Below, piece by piece: positions 1-6,900 of a DNA stretch of 22,039 nt; within the stretch, counting starts at the first letter, position 1; the number at the start of each line of letters is the position of its first letter. The notes under the pieces are model-generated. The model made no database searches. It worked only from the letters and a program-made list of their open reading frames with translations, and was not told where the DNA came from. Source of the DNA: Candidatus Brocadiaceae bacterium. Lineage in GTDB: Bacteria; Planctomycetota; MHYJ01; JACQXL01; CAKKQI01. The stretch is from NCBI GenBank assembly GCA_919901895.1, contig CAKKQI010000327.1, positions 1 through 22,039 of the forward strand, read 5' to 3'. The position numbers were made by a program, and so were the translations under genes.

Positions 1-28
1 TTGACTACAACATTAACTTATCTTGTAA

Positions 29-1093
29 TCTTCATTAAGCTCAGAAACTTTTCAAGACGACGTCCGCATCTACAACTACGCCCGGACGCTTGCGGAGATT
101 CAGGCGGATTATGATGCGACCAAACCATTCCCGGACACCTGGGCTAAAACGCTCCCCATCGATTTTGACCAGAACACAGTTGGCGTAGGAATTAGTGGCA
201 CGACCTATGCCTATGTCGGTGCCGATAACGGCGGGACTGAATCTGTCGCCGATGAGAAAATCTATGTCGTCAAACTCTCTGACAATACCGTTGTAAATAC
301 CTTAACCGGCAAAAATGGCCCAGCCTATTGTGCGGTTGTCCATCCGAATGGTCAGTATGTTTATCTGGCACACAGGGAAAACGGTATTACGGTAATCTCA
401 ACCACAAATAATACCGAGGTGGCGACTATTCCTTCCGCCGTATGCGGGACATGGCCCACCGAGATGGTCTTTTCACCGGATGGGTCCAAGATGTGGGTTT
501 CAAACCACTATAACAAAACGGTTACGGTGTTGGATATGACTAATCCAACAAACCCCAGTAAAATAACCAGTGTCGGCACGAGTGATGAAGCCCAGGGTAT
601 TACAATAAGACCAGATGGGAACTATGTCTATGTCATTGCCCGCTACAACGGGAGTGTTGATGTGATAAGCACTACGGCTTATACCAAGATAGCAACAATT
701 AGTATCGGTACTGGTGGAATTGATTTTAGCGGTTCGCGCGGTATTGTGGTCAGTCCGAATGGTCAGTATGTCTATGCCGCCCATTCTTATGACAAGACCG
801 TTTCTATTATCAGGACCAGTGATAACACCAAGATTGATACCTTTAATGTCGGGGCAGACATCTGGGATATGAGAATGACCTCTGATGGCGCTTATATCTT
901 AGCCACAGGTATTGGCACGCGGAACATTATTGCTATCAAGACCGCCGATAAAACCGTGCGCACTCTGCACCAGGGAACCACGAGTAATACTTTCCTGGGG
1001 ATAGACCTATCCTCGGATGGTAATTTTATGTTGATAACCGATGCGAATCAGAAGAAGGTTTTGCTCTTCTCAAATACCCTGAAGGGCTATTGA
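29..1093 (+). CDS. 5'-truncated LamG / YVTN beta-propeller surface protein
   Basis: The frame is open from base 29, after an in-frame TAA at 26-28, to the TGA at 1091-1093. No ATG, GTG or TTG occurs in frame before the GTG at 419, yet the protein signature starts well upstream of it. Bases 56-115 encode DDVRIYNYARTLAEIQADYD, the typical last strand of a LamG (concanavalin-like) domain. Several YVTN-type blades follow, with repeats of the form PNGQYVY(V/L)A...T(V)xVIxT. This is therefore the 3' part of a larger secreted or surface adhesion-type gene whose LamG domain has lost its N-terminal half, by rearrangement or at an assembly edge. A minimal ORF could start at GTG 419 (224 residues), but that start cuts into a blade. 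The propeller assignment is firm; ligand and function are unknown. Confidence 0.7.
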   Translation, partial: SSLSSETFQDDVRIYNYARTLAEIQADYDATKPFPDTWAKTLPIDFDQNTVGVGISGTTYAYVGADNGGTESVADEKIYVVKLSDNTVVNTLTGKNGPAYCAVVHPNGQYVYLAHRENGITVISTTNNTEVATIPSAVCGTWPTEMVFSPDGSKMWVSNHYNKTVTVLDMTNPTNPSKITSVGTSDEAQGITIRPDGNYVYVIARYNGSVDVISTTAYTKIATISIGTGGIDFSGSRGIVVSPNGQYVYAAHSYDKTVSIIRTSDNTKIDTFNVGADIWDMRMTSDGAYILATGIGTRNIIAIKTADKTVRTLHQGTTSNTFLGIDLSSDGNFMLITDANQKKVLLFSNTLKGY

Positions 1094-1259
1094 AAATAAT
1101 CAGCGGTTTCAACATCGGTTAAACAGGAAATATGGGGACGTTCCTTGCAACTTCTTTCTGCTCAAATGGTTAGGGGAAAATAAAAAGCCCGCGGCGAAAA
1201 TAGGGACGGGGCAGAAATATGAAATGAAACTAGATCCCCCCGCGGCGCGTAGCGTCACC

Positions 1260-1285
1260 CCTCCCCTTTGGGGATACTGGAAGTG
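1260..1285 (+). repeat. 26-bp dispersed repeat, copy 1
   Basis: The sequence CCTCCCCTTTGGGGATACTG and its continuation to 1285 recurs as an exact reverse complement at 4096-4121, inside the carB coding sequence. It lies in the 402-base gap 1094-1495, which otherwise holds GC-rich low-complexity DNA and the transposon-end-like motif at 1343-1404. I see no gene in that gap. Confidence 0.8.
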
Positions 1286-1342
1286 TTCGGGGCGGGACGC
1301 GGGGTGGAATGACAGAAAAGAAGGCATCAAAACATCATTATC

Positions 1343-1404
1343 CAATTCGGTGGGACACCATACTTAATTATTATCGTGGATAGAATTATTCGGGGGACGC
1401 CATA
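1343..1404 (+). repeat. Transposon-end-like direct repeat, left of PIN module
   Basis: Bases 1343-1378 (core TGGGACACCATACTTAATTA) match 2393-2428 with one mismatch. The following motif TTCGGGGGACGCCATA at 1389-1404 recurs at 2431-2446. The GGGGACRCCATACT words resemble sequence I associate with IS200-like/REP-associated transposase remnants. No transposase gene is present. The pair brackets the PIN module. Confidence 0.75.
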
Positions 1405-1459
1405 CTGAATAGGATTTTTGTGGGACAGGCGTGGCGGTGAAGATTTCCCAAAATTTCCC

Positions 1460-1487
1460 TTGACTTTGACACCTATTCCTGTATAAT
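1460..1487 (+). promoter_or_regulatory. Sigma70-type promoter, predicted leaderless
   Basis: TTGACT (1460-1465), a 16-base spacer and a perfect TATAAT (1482-1487). The ATG of the PIN gene follows after only 8 bases, so transcription should begin at or within about 2 bases of the start codon. There is no room for a Shine-Dalgarno site. Confidence 0.75.
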
Positions 1488-1495
1488 GCTCCTTA

Positions 1496-1978
1496 ATGAA
1501 GAAATTAAAACTGTATCTGGAAACCTCGGTCTGGAACTTCCTTTTTGCGGATGACGCCCCTGAGAAACGGGATATAACTAAAGATTTCTTCAGTAAGGTC
1601 AAGACCGGCGACTATGAGATATATGTTTCAGGGCTGGTTCTTCAGGAAATAGAATCTACCGGAGATGTTCTTAAACGTAAAGGTCTGCTTGAAGCAATAA
1701 GTTTGTATAAACCGACATTATTAACCGAAGAGAGAAATGTTGACTTACTTGCACAGCGGTATATAGACCAGGCGACTATTCCGAAGCGATTTCGTGATGA
1801 TGCGTTACATATTGCTTATGCGGTTGTCAATCAAATGGATGTGGTGGTAAGCTGGAATCTGAAACATATTGTTAATATAAAAACGCGTCGGGAGGTTAAT
1901 GCCTTGAATAAATTGGAAGGATTTTCTGAAATTGATATCGCTACGGCAGAGGAGGTAATCAGTTATGAGCAAGAATAG
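1496..1978 (+). CDS. PIN-domain ribonuclease-like protein (VapC-like toxin)
   Basis: This 160-residue protein has the size and layout of a PIN-domain nuclease. It opens with LYLETSVWNF, where E9 sits at the usual first acidic position (often Asp), then E51 in LVLQEIEST, the RDDALHIAYAV helix (D101/D102), D115, and the closing SWNLKHI segment. PIN proteins of this type are Mg-dependent RNases and are often type II toxins. The gene overlaps the next small ORF by 14 bases, as expected for a toxin-antitoxin pair, although here the presumed toxin comes first. A strong promoter sits directly against the ATG, suggesting a leaderless message. Direct repeats flank the module. PIN fold: confident. Toxin role: inferred from context. 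Confidence 0.85.
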   Translation: MKKLKLYLETSVWNFLFADDAPEKRDITKDFFSKVKTGDYEIYVSGLVLQEIESTGDVLKRKGLLEAISLYKPTLLTEERNVDLLAQRYIDQATIPKRFRDDALHIAYAVVNQMDVVVSWNLKHIVNIKTRREVNALNKLEGFSEIDIATAEEVISYEQE

Positions 1979-2144
1979 CGAACCCGAAACGATGAAGCGG
2001 CTTCATAGCATTAGAGAAGCCCATTATGAAGTAACCAAAGAAAATAATCTCAAAGATGTCCTGAACGATATTCACAGGCAGGCTGAAAAGATTATCAAAA
2101 AATACCGATTAAACCTGCCGGTATTAGAGCAAACCAAAGTATAA
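1965..2144 (+). CDS. Small partner of PIN protein, possible antitoxin (59 aa)
   Basis: ATG at 1965, inside the end of the PIN gene, and TAA at 2142-2144 give 59 residues. The product is highly charged and probably mostly helical: MKRLHSIREAHYEVTKE near the N-terminus, then DVLNDIHRQAEKIIKKYRL. I know of small proteins of the form MK.L..IRe..Y...K.....Y...A..I.KKYGL beside PIN genes, which fits a cognate antitoxin, but I cannot name the family with certainty. The upstream GGAGG at 1950-1954 lies ten bases before the ATG and could act as a weak ribosome binding site; the 14-base overlap suggests translational coupling. Real gene: likely, because of the overlap and codon usage. Antitoxin function: inferred. 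Confidence 0.7.
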   Translation: MSKNSEPETMKRLHSIREAHYEVTKENNLKDVLNDIHRQAEKIIKKYRLNLPVLEQTKV

Positions 2145-2146
2145 CC

Positions 2147-2347
2147 TGTGGTTGCATTGCTGTGTCGGGGAATTGCCCCGTAGGAGTCGCGGTTGACGGG
2201 ACCTATTGCTGGGTGGTAAATAATACTTCTAATAATGTCACCCGCATCAAGAAATCCGACCTAACCACGACCCTGATTGCCGTGGGATCTAACCCCGTTT
2301 CGCTGGGTGATATGACCGGCTGGGCCTATGATAATTATGCGAAATAA
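2147..2347 (+). pseudogene. C-terminal remnant of a YVTN/NHL beta-propeller gene
   Basis: One open stretch encodes about one and a half propeller blades (PVGVAVDGTYCWVVNNTSNN, then IKKSDLTTTLIAVGSNP) and ends in SLGDMTGWAYDNYAK before a stop. That ending is typical of the last blade of YVTN/NHL-like propellers. The open frame starts right after the stop of the preceding small gene, so the rest of the propeller was lost by insertion or recombination. GTG at 2162 could start a 61-residue ORF, but the piece is too short to fold as a propeller. It probably derives from a relative of the gene at the left edge. Confidence 0.65.
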
Positions 2348-2392
2348 TATTAACCACAGATAAACACAGATAGGCAAGGGGAATTCGGGGGA

Positions 2393-2446
2393 CAATTCGC
2401 TGGGACACCATACTTAATTATTATCGTGAGTTCGGGGGACGCCATA
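2393..2446 (+). repeat. Transposon-end-like direct repeat, right of PIN module
   Basis: Second copy of the element at 1343-1404: 36 bases with one mismatch (2393-2428), then TTCGGGGGACGCCATA (2431-2446). A third, degraded GGGGGACGCAATACT lies at about 2571-2585. The rest of the gap between the propeller remnant and 2641 contains only repeats and a GC palindrome near 2597-2611. Confidence 0.75.
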
Positions 2447-2533
2447 TTCGTTTTGGTTTTTGTAATCCGATAGATGATTATATCACCGATATGCCTTTTG
2501 CCTTGATTTCATCTCCAATAAATGAGCCGATGG
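2431..2533 (+). repeat. 103-bp direct repeat, copy A
   Basis: Bases 2431-2533 match 3673-3775 with about six mismatches over 103 bases. Both copies start TTCGGGGGACGNCATATTCG and end near ATGAGCCGRTGG. The two copies bracket the nucleotidyltransferase module (2642-3311) in direct orientation. Confidence 0.85.
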
Positions 2534-2641
2534 CTTCCTCTTTGAATTCTTTTTTGCGGCATAACTAATCGGGGGACGCAATACTATTTGTCAGGGAATC
2601 GGGGTCCCCCGACATAATAAAAACCCAATTATGTAATGGGG

Positions 2642-2842
2642 TCAACCGGTCTTTATTCTCCAGGGCAGGATTTTACTATATTCAGGATGAAGTGTTTTGG
2701 CTATCTCCTGCATCCTGATTAGTTCCTGTATCTTTCTTTTTATCGGTTCTTTTGCCCATAGCGTTCTGGATTTTTCCTTTGCCTTAAAAACCTTTTGGGC
2801 AATTAACCGCGCCTGATTTAACTGCTTTTTATTTAAGGTCAT
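2642..2842 (-). CDS. Small partner of nucleotidyltransferase (66 aa)
   Basis: This 66-residue, very basic, helical protein (N-terminal NKKQLNQARLIAQKVFKAKE, later KRKIQELIRMQEIAKTLHPE, ending LPWRIKTG) starts inside the last codons of the upstream nucleotidyltransferase gene, with a 14-base overlap. Small Lys/Arg-rich proteins with a KIqel.RmQeIA helix often accompany minimal nucleotidyltransferase-fold proteins in type IV/MNT-like toxin-antitoxin loci. I infer the same partner relationship here but cannot assign a named family. The overlap predicts translational coupling. A stop-proximal palindrome (ACATAAT...ATTATGT at 2613-2635) could help end transcription. Confidence 0.65.
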   Translation of the reverse strand: MTLNKKQLNQARLIAQKVFKAKEKSRTLWAKEPIKRKIQELIRMQEIAKTLHPEYSKILPWRIKTG

Positions 2843-3311
2843 ACTTAAGATGGTGCTTTTTTAATATAGATGACAATAACTTCCTGTTGACAGTAGTTTC
2901 TTTTATTATTCTGTTGACTTTTAACAAATCCTGTTCTCTTCCGGTCTTTATGGCGATCGCGATGAGATATTCCGGACTGAATACTTTTACTTTAATATTC
3001 CCAAATGACCTGATTACCGATTTCTTCAGGGCTTCCTGGGTGAGTTCATCATACACCGGAATAAAATCTACCGGCACACCTTCAATAATAACATACGGTC
3101 CTTTCCATCGATACCCCTTTGACTTAAGATAATGGTGTATTTCATCAAGACGGACTAATCCGGATATTAGTTTGGGGTAGACAAAAATGTCAAGGTCCTT
3201 GGTATAGAACGATTCCGTATAAAACATTGTCCCGATACCGCCGCCGATAGCGTAATCTTTAATTACACCGGCGAGTTTTATTCCCCTAATGACTTTCAGA
3301 GTTTTTTCCAT
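2829..3311 (-). CDS. Nucleotidyltransferase-fold protein (AbiEii/MNT-like)
   Basis: This 160-residue protein has the minimal nucleotidyltransferase signature. A Gly motif AIGGGIGTMFYTE (about residues 21-33) is followed by TKDLDIFV (37-44), where D39 and D41 are the likely metal-binding Asp pair. VPVDFIPVYDELT (about residues 81-93) could provide the third acidic residue. Such proteins include toxins of AbiE-type systems that add nucleotides to tRNA or protein targets, and antitoxin-like MNT enzymes. Overlap with the 66-residue downstream gene supports a two-gene module. A promoter-like TTGTCC/TATATT pair ends six bases before the ATG, so the message may be leaderless. The NTase fold is well supported; substrate and toxin/antitoxin polarity are not. 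Confidence 0.8.
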   Translation of the reverse strand: MEKTLKVIRGIKLAGVIKDYAIGGGIGTMFYTESFYTKDLDIFVYPKLISGLVRLDEIHHYLKSKGYRWKGPYVIIEGVPVDFIPVYDELTQEALKKSVIRSFGNIKVKVFSPEYLIAIAIKTGREQDLLKVNRIIKETTVNRKLLSSILKKHHLKYDLK

Positions 3312-3317
3312 AATAAT

Positions 3318-3346
3318 AATATATCAAACGCTTCTGATTAGGACAA
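3318..3346 (-). promoter_or_regulatory. Promoter of nucleotidyltransferase module, predicted leaderless
   Basis: On the minus strand TTGTCC (3341-3346), a 17-base spacer and TATATT (3318-3323) precede the ATG (3309-3311) by only six bases. No Shine-Dalgarno site is present. Confidence 0.55.
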
Positions 3347-3354
3347 GGAAAATT

Positions 3355-3471
3355 TTTAATTGGGGGAGAAAGGATTATTTGGAATATCTTAAATTACTCG
3401 GCGACTATCTGGAAGCCGGTTATTTCAAGAAAATAGAAATAATTACCCCGACGGAGGTATTAAGAGACTCT
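3355..3471 (+). pseudogene. Unrecognised gene fragment
   Basis: A short open segment encodes WGRKDYLEYLKLLGDYLEAG then YFKKIEIITPTEVLR, which reads like real protein (amphipathic helix followed by a strand), before the frame runs into the palindromic repeat at 3488. There is no credible start; an ATG at 3289 would run antisense through the nucleotidyltransferase start. I treat it as the tail of a gene cut by repeat insertion. Family unknown. Confidence 0.3.
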
Positions 3472-3487
3472 AACAAAACCATTGTTT

Positions 3488-3569
3488 GTCATTGCGAGTG
3501 GCGCCTTAGCGCCACGTGGCAATCTCTATTTAATCGGGATTGCTTCGTCGTTACACTCCTCGCAATGAC
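3488..3569. repeat. Palindromic dispersed repeat (GTCATTGCGAG type)
   Basis: The ends GTCATTGCGAG (3488-3498) and CTCGCAATGAC (3559-3569) are perfect inverted repeats. Inside, GGCAATCTC and GATTGCTTCGTCG form inner arms. An extra small hairpin, GTGGCGCcttaGCGCCAC, lies in the left arm. Elements of this type are widespread, non-coding and MITE- or REP-like. A relative lies at 16464-16560. Confidence 0.8.
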
Positions 3570-3672
3570 AGAAAAGAGAGTCATCCAATCAGTTTTGTTA
3601 AAGCCTCTAAAAAGCGTCGCGAAATTATCAGGGGTCAGGCGCTGAATACTGAATTTAATTGAAAAAGGGGAA

Positions 3673-3775
3673 TTCGGGGGACGACATATTCGTTTTGGTT
3701 TTTGTAATCCCATTGATGATTATATCACCGGTATGCCTTTTGCCTTGATTTCATCTCCAATGAATGAGCCGGTGG
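3673..3775 (+). repeat. 103-bp direct repeat, copy B
   Basis: Partner of 2431-2533, about 94% identical. It lies to the right of the nucleotidyltransferase module, so the module sits between direct repeats. The gap 3312-3942 contains this copy, the palindrome at 3488, the inverted repeat at 3817 and the gene fragment near 3355, but no complete gene. Confidence 0.85.
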
Positions 3776-3816
3776 AACTCCCGCCCGGAATGGCGGCAAG
3801 GCTTTAATCTTGATAT

Positions 3817-3910
3817 CAACTCTTCCGCCTACGGACGCCTGCCTGCCGCAGGCAGGGATCCGCCTCAGGCGGAAAAGAGTTGAGTTACCTGTCTGCCGAC
3901 AGGCAGGCAA
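3817..3910. repeat. Nested inverted repeat with CCTGCCTGCCGCAGGCAGG core
   Basis: Outer arms CAACTCTTCCGCCT (3817-3830) and AGGCGGAAAAGAGTTG (3867-3882) pair with a two-base offset. Inside is CCTGCCTGCCGCAGGCAGG, and a related CCTGTCTGCCGACAGGCAGG follows at about 3888-3908. This is a GC-rich dispersed palindrome cluster. Possible roles include an RNA hairpin beyond the carB stop, but no U-tract follows in the minus direction. Confidence 0.65.
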
Positions 3911-3942
3911 GTTTTCCTTCGACTGCCTATTGAAACGGGTTC

Positions 3943-6900
3943 TTAGAGTAGAGCGTTATTACAGATGTCGGCGGAGGGAAGGCAGGGGCTTGATAATATT
4001 TTCTGTTCGGCCGGTGCGTTTTTTGAGAGATATTCGTTTAACGATTTGACGGTGAGAGCGGTTGAACCGGAGGCACTTCCAGTGTCATCCCCTTGCACTT
4101 CCAGTATCCCCAAAGGGGAGGAGGGGACGGCGCGGATTCGTTTAATGGCCTTAGCCGCGGCCCGGGCCGCCGCCATGGTCGTAATAAACGGAATACCTAA
4201 TTCCACGGCCAGACGCCTCATCCGGTACCCGTCCCTTTTCGGGCCGCTGCCCTCGGTCGGCGTGTTAATAATCAACTGTATTTTTCCTTCGCGCATCAGG
4301 GTTAAAGCATTCGGTTGCTGTCTTTCGCTGATACGCCAAATGGTCGTCACCTGAATTCCTTTTTTATTTAAAAAAGCGGCGGTTCCTTTTGTCGCGACAA
4401 TATCTAAATTGCTTTCCCGTAAATTCCGGGCGATCTCAACGATAGATTCTTTATCCTGGTCGCAAATGGTGATATAAACCGTACCGCCGCCGGTCGGCAA
4501 ACTCTGTCCGGCTCCCAGGCAGGCTTTATAATAGGCCTCATCAAATTTTTCGGCCAGACCCATCACCTCGCCGGTAGATTTCATCTCCGGACCCAGAATC
4601 GGATCAAGTCCCGGTAATTTCTGGAACGGGAAGACCGGCATTTTTACCGCAGTATGGTTTACCGTTGCTTCGCCCACCAGATTTAATTCGCGAAGTTTTT
4701 GTCCGATCATTACAGAGGTGGCAATTTTGGCGAGTGGTAAGCCAATGGCTTTAGAGACGAAAGGAATAGTCCGGCTGGCCCGCGGATTGGCTTCCAGGAC
4801 ATACACTTTATTGTTCTGCACCGCTAATTGCAGATTCATCAAGCCGATCACGTTTAAACTCAGGCCGATTTCGCGCGTAATCTGTTTGACTTCATCCAAA
4901 ATTTCCTTTGATAATGTTTGCGGCGGCAGCACACAGGCCGCGTCGCCCGAATGCACCCCCGCTTGTTCAATGTGTTCCATAATCCCGCCGATAAAAATAT
5001 CCTGTCCGTCGCAGATGACGTCAACATCTATTTCAATCGCGTTAGATAAATATTTATCGACCAGGACCGGATGTTTTTTGGAAACTTTAACCGCGTGGGC
5101 CATATAAAATTCCAGGTCTTTTTCGTTATAGACAATTTCCATTCCTTTGCCGCCCAGGACGTAACTGGGCCGGACCAGGACCGGATAACCGATCTGGGTA
5201 GCAATTTCGCGGACTTCTTCAAAAGAATAACCGGTGGCGGCCTGGGGTTGCGTAATATTTTTAGATTTCAAAAGCGCTTCAAACTTCCTCCGGTCTTCAG
5301 CCAGGTCAATTGATTCAGAACTCGTTCCCAGTATTTTAGTCGGTAAATCCGGCCGGCGGCTGAGCGCTTCCTGCAAAGGCACGGCCAGATTTACCGAAGT
5401 CTGTCCGCCAAATTGTAAAATTACCCCGTCCGGTCGTTCCCGTTCAATTACATTTAAAACGTCTTCCAGGATAAGCGGTTCAAAGTAAAGGCGGTCCGAG
5501 ATATCATAATCGGTGGAGACCGTTTCCGGATTGTTATTGATAATGATGGCTTTGATGCCCGCTTCACGCAAGGCCATCACGCCGTGGACGCAACAATAGT
5601 CAAATTCAATCCCCTGCCCGATACGAATCGGTCCGCTGCCGATAATCAGAACCTTGGATAAGTGAGGAGTGGGGCATGGGGAATGAGAAATATCTTGGTT
5701 AATTTCCGTTTCAGTTTGATCCCGTTTGGGACTGGATTCTCCCGCTTGCCGCCCATTGAGGCGAGCCTCGCCTTTGGCGGGGGGCGGGACGGAATTTATC
5801 CCCCGATGTAACATCGGGGGGTTGTCATTCCGCTCTGTCGCTTCATCCCGTTTAGGACGTGATTCTCCCGTTTGGGACGGGACTCCGTTGTCACTCCGCG
5901 CTGTTGCTTCATCCCGTTTAGGACGGGATTCTCCCGTTTGGGACGGGACTCCGTTGTCACTCCGCGCTGTCGCTTCATCCCGTTTAGGACGGGATTCCGC
6001 TGTCGCTTCATAAGTGGAATAAAAATAGGGCGTACTGGCTTCAAACTCCGCGGCGCAGGTATCAACCATTTTATAAGTTGGAGTAATTCCTAATTTTTGC
6101 CGTAGATTCCGCAGATATTCTTCGGTTTCGCCTGTTAGATACGACAGGTATTCGTCGGAAAATCCCATTTGTTTTGCCCGGGCTAAAATATTTTTTGTTT
6201 CGTTATCGGTTCCCCTGATGGCGGCAGGTTTTTTAATAACCTGTTCCATCCGGATAATATTTTGAATCTTATGTATGAAAAATTTATTCCATTTGGTTAA
6301 ATCAACGATAGTTTCAAGTTTATAACCGCGTCTGAGCGCCTCGGCGATGGCATAAACCCGGTTATCGGTCGGCGAAACCAATTCGCCTACCAGGGCTGAT
6401 TCTGACCAACTGACTACCGGTTCCAGCCCAATGCGGTCTATTTCTAAACTACGGATGGCTTTTAATAAAGATTCTTCAATTGTTCGTCCAATGGCCATGA
6501 CTTCACCGGTGGATTTCATCTGGGTGCCGATAGATTTATCAATCGTCCGGAATTTATCAAAAGGCCAGCGGGGGATTTTCAGAACCACGTAATCCAGGGC
6601 CGGTTCAAAAGAAGCAAAAGTTCGGCCGGTAACCGAGTTAGGAATTTCGTCCAGCGTTAGGCAAATAGCAATCTTGGCGGCGACCCGGGCGATCGGATAG
6701 CCGGTCGCTTTGGAAGCCAGGGCTGAAGAGCGGGAGACGCGGGGGTTTACTTCAATGACGCGGTATTCGCCGGTTTCATAATTCAGAGCGAACTGGACAT
6801 TGCAACCGCCTTCAATACCCAGGGCGCGGATAATTTTTAAGGCAGCGTTCCTGAGCATTTGGTGGTCCCGGTCGCTTAATGTCTGGGCCGGCGCAATCAC

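Noticed and set aside
1109..1345. Minus-strand ORF in the gap before the PIN gene
   Set aside because: It reads through GC-rich repeat DNA and the 26-base repeat; composition and lack of start signals do not support a gene.
3725..3910. 61-residue minus-strand ORF with Cys/Arg-rich product
   Set aside because: It is a translation of palindromic repeats (CCTGCCTGCCGCAGGCAGG and relatives) with no ribosome site or protein-like composition.
5821..5998. Possible CRISPR array or minisatellite RNA
   Set aside because: The 66-base units are tandem and directly joined with no unique spacers, and they are read in frame within CarB, so they are coding tandem repeats.
5726..6093. ORFs on the plus strand opposite the carB repeat insertion
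   Set aside because: They exist only because the tandem repeat has no stops in several frames; carB on the other strand explains the region.
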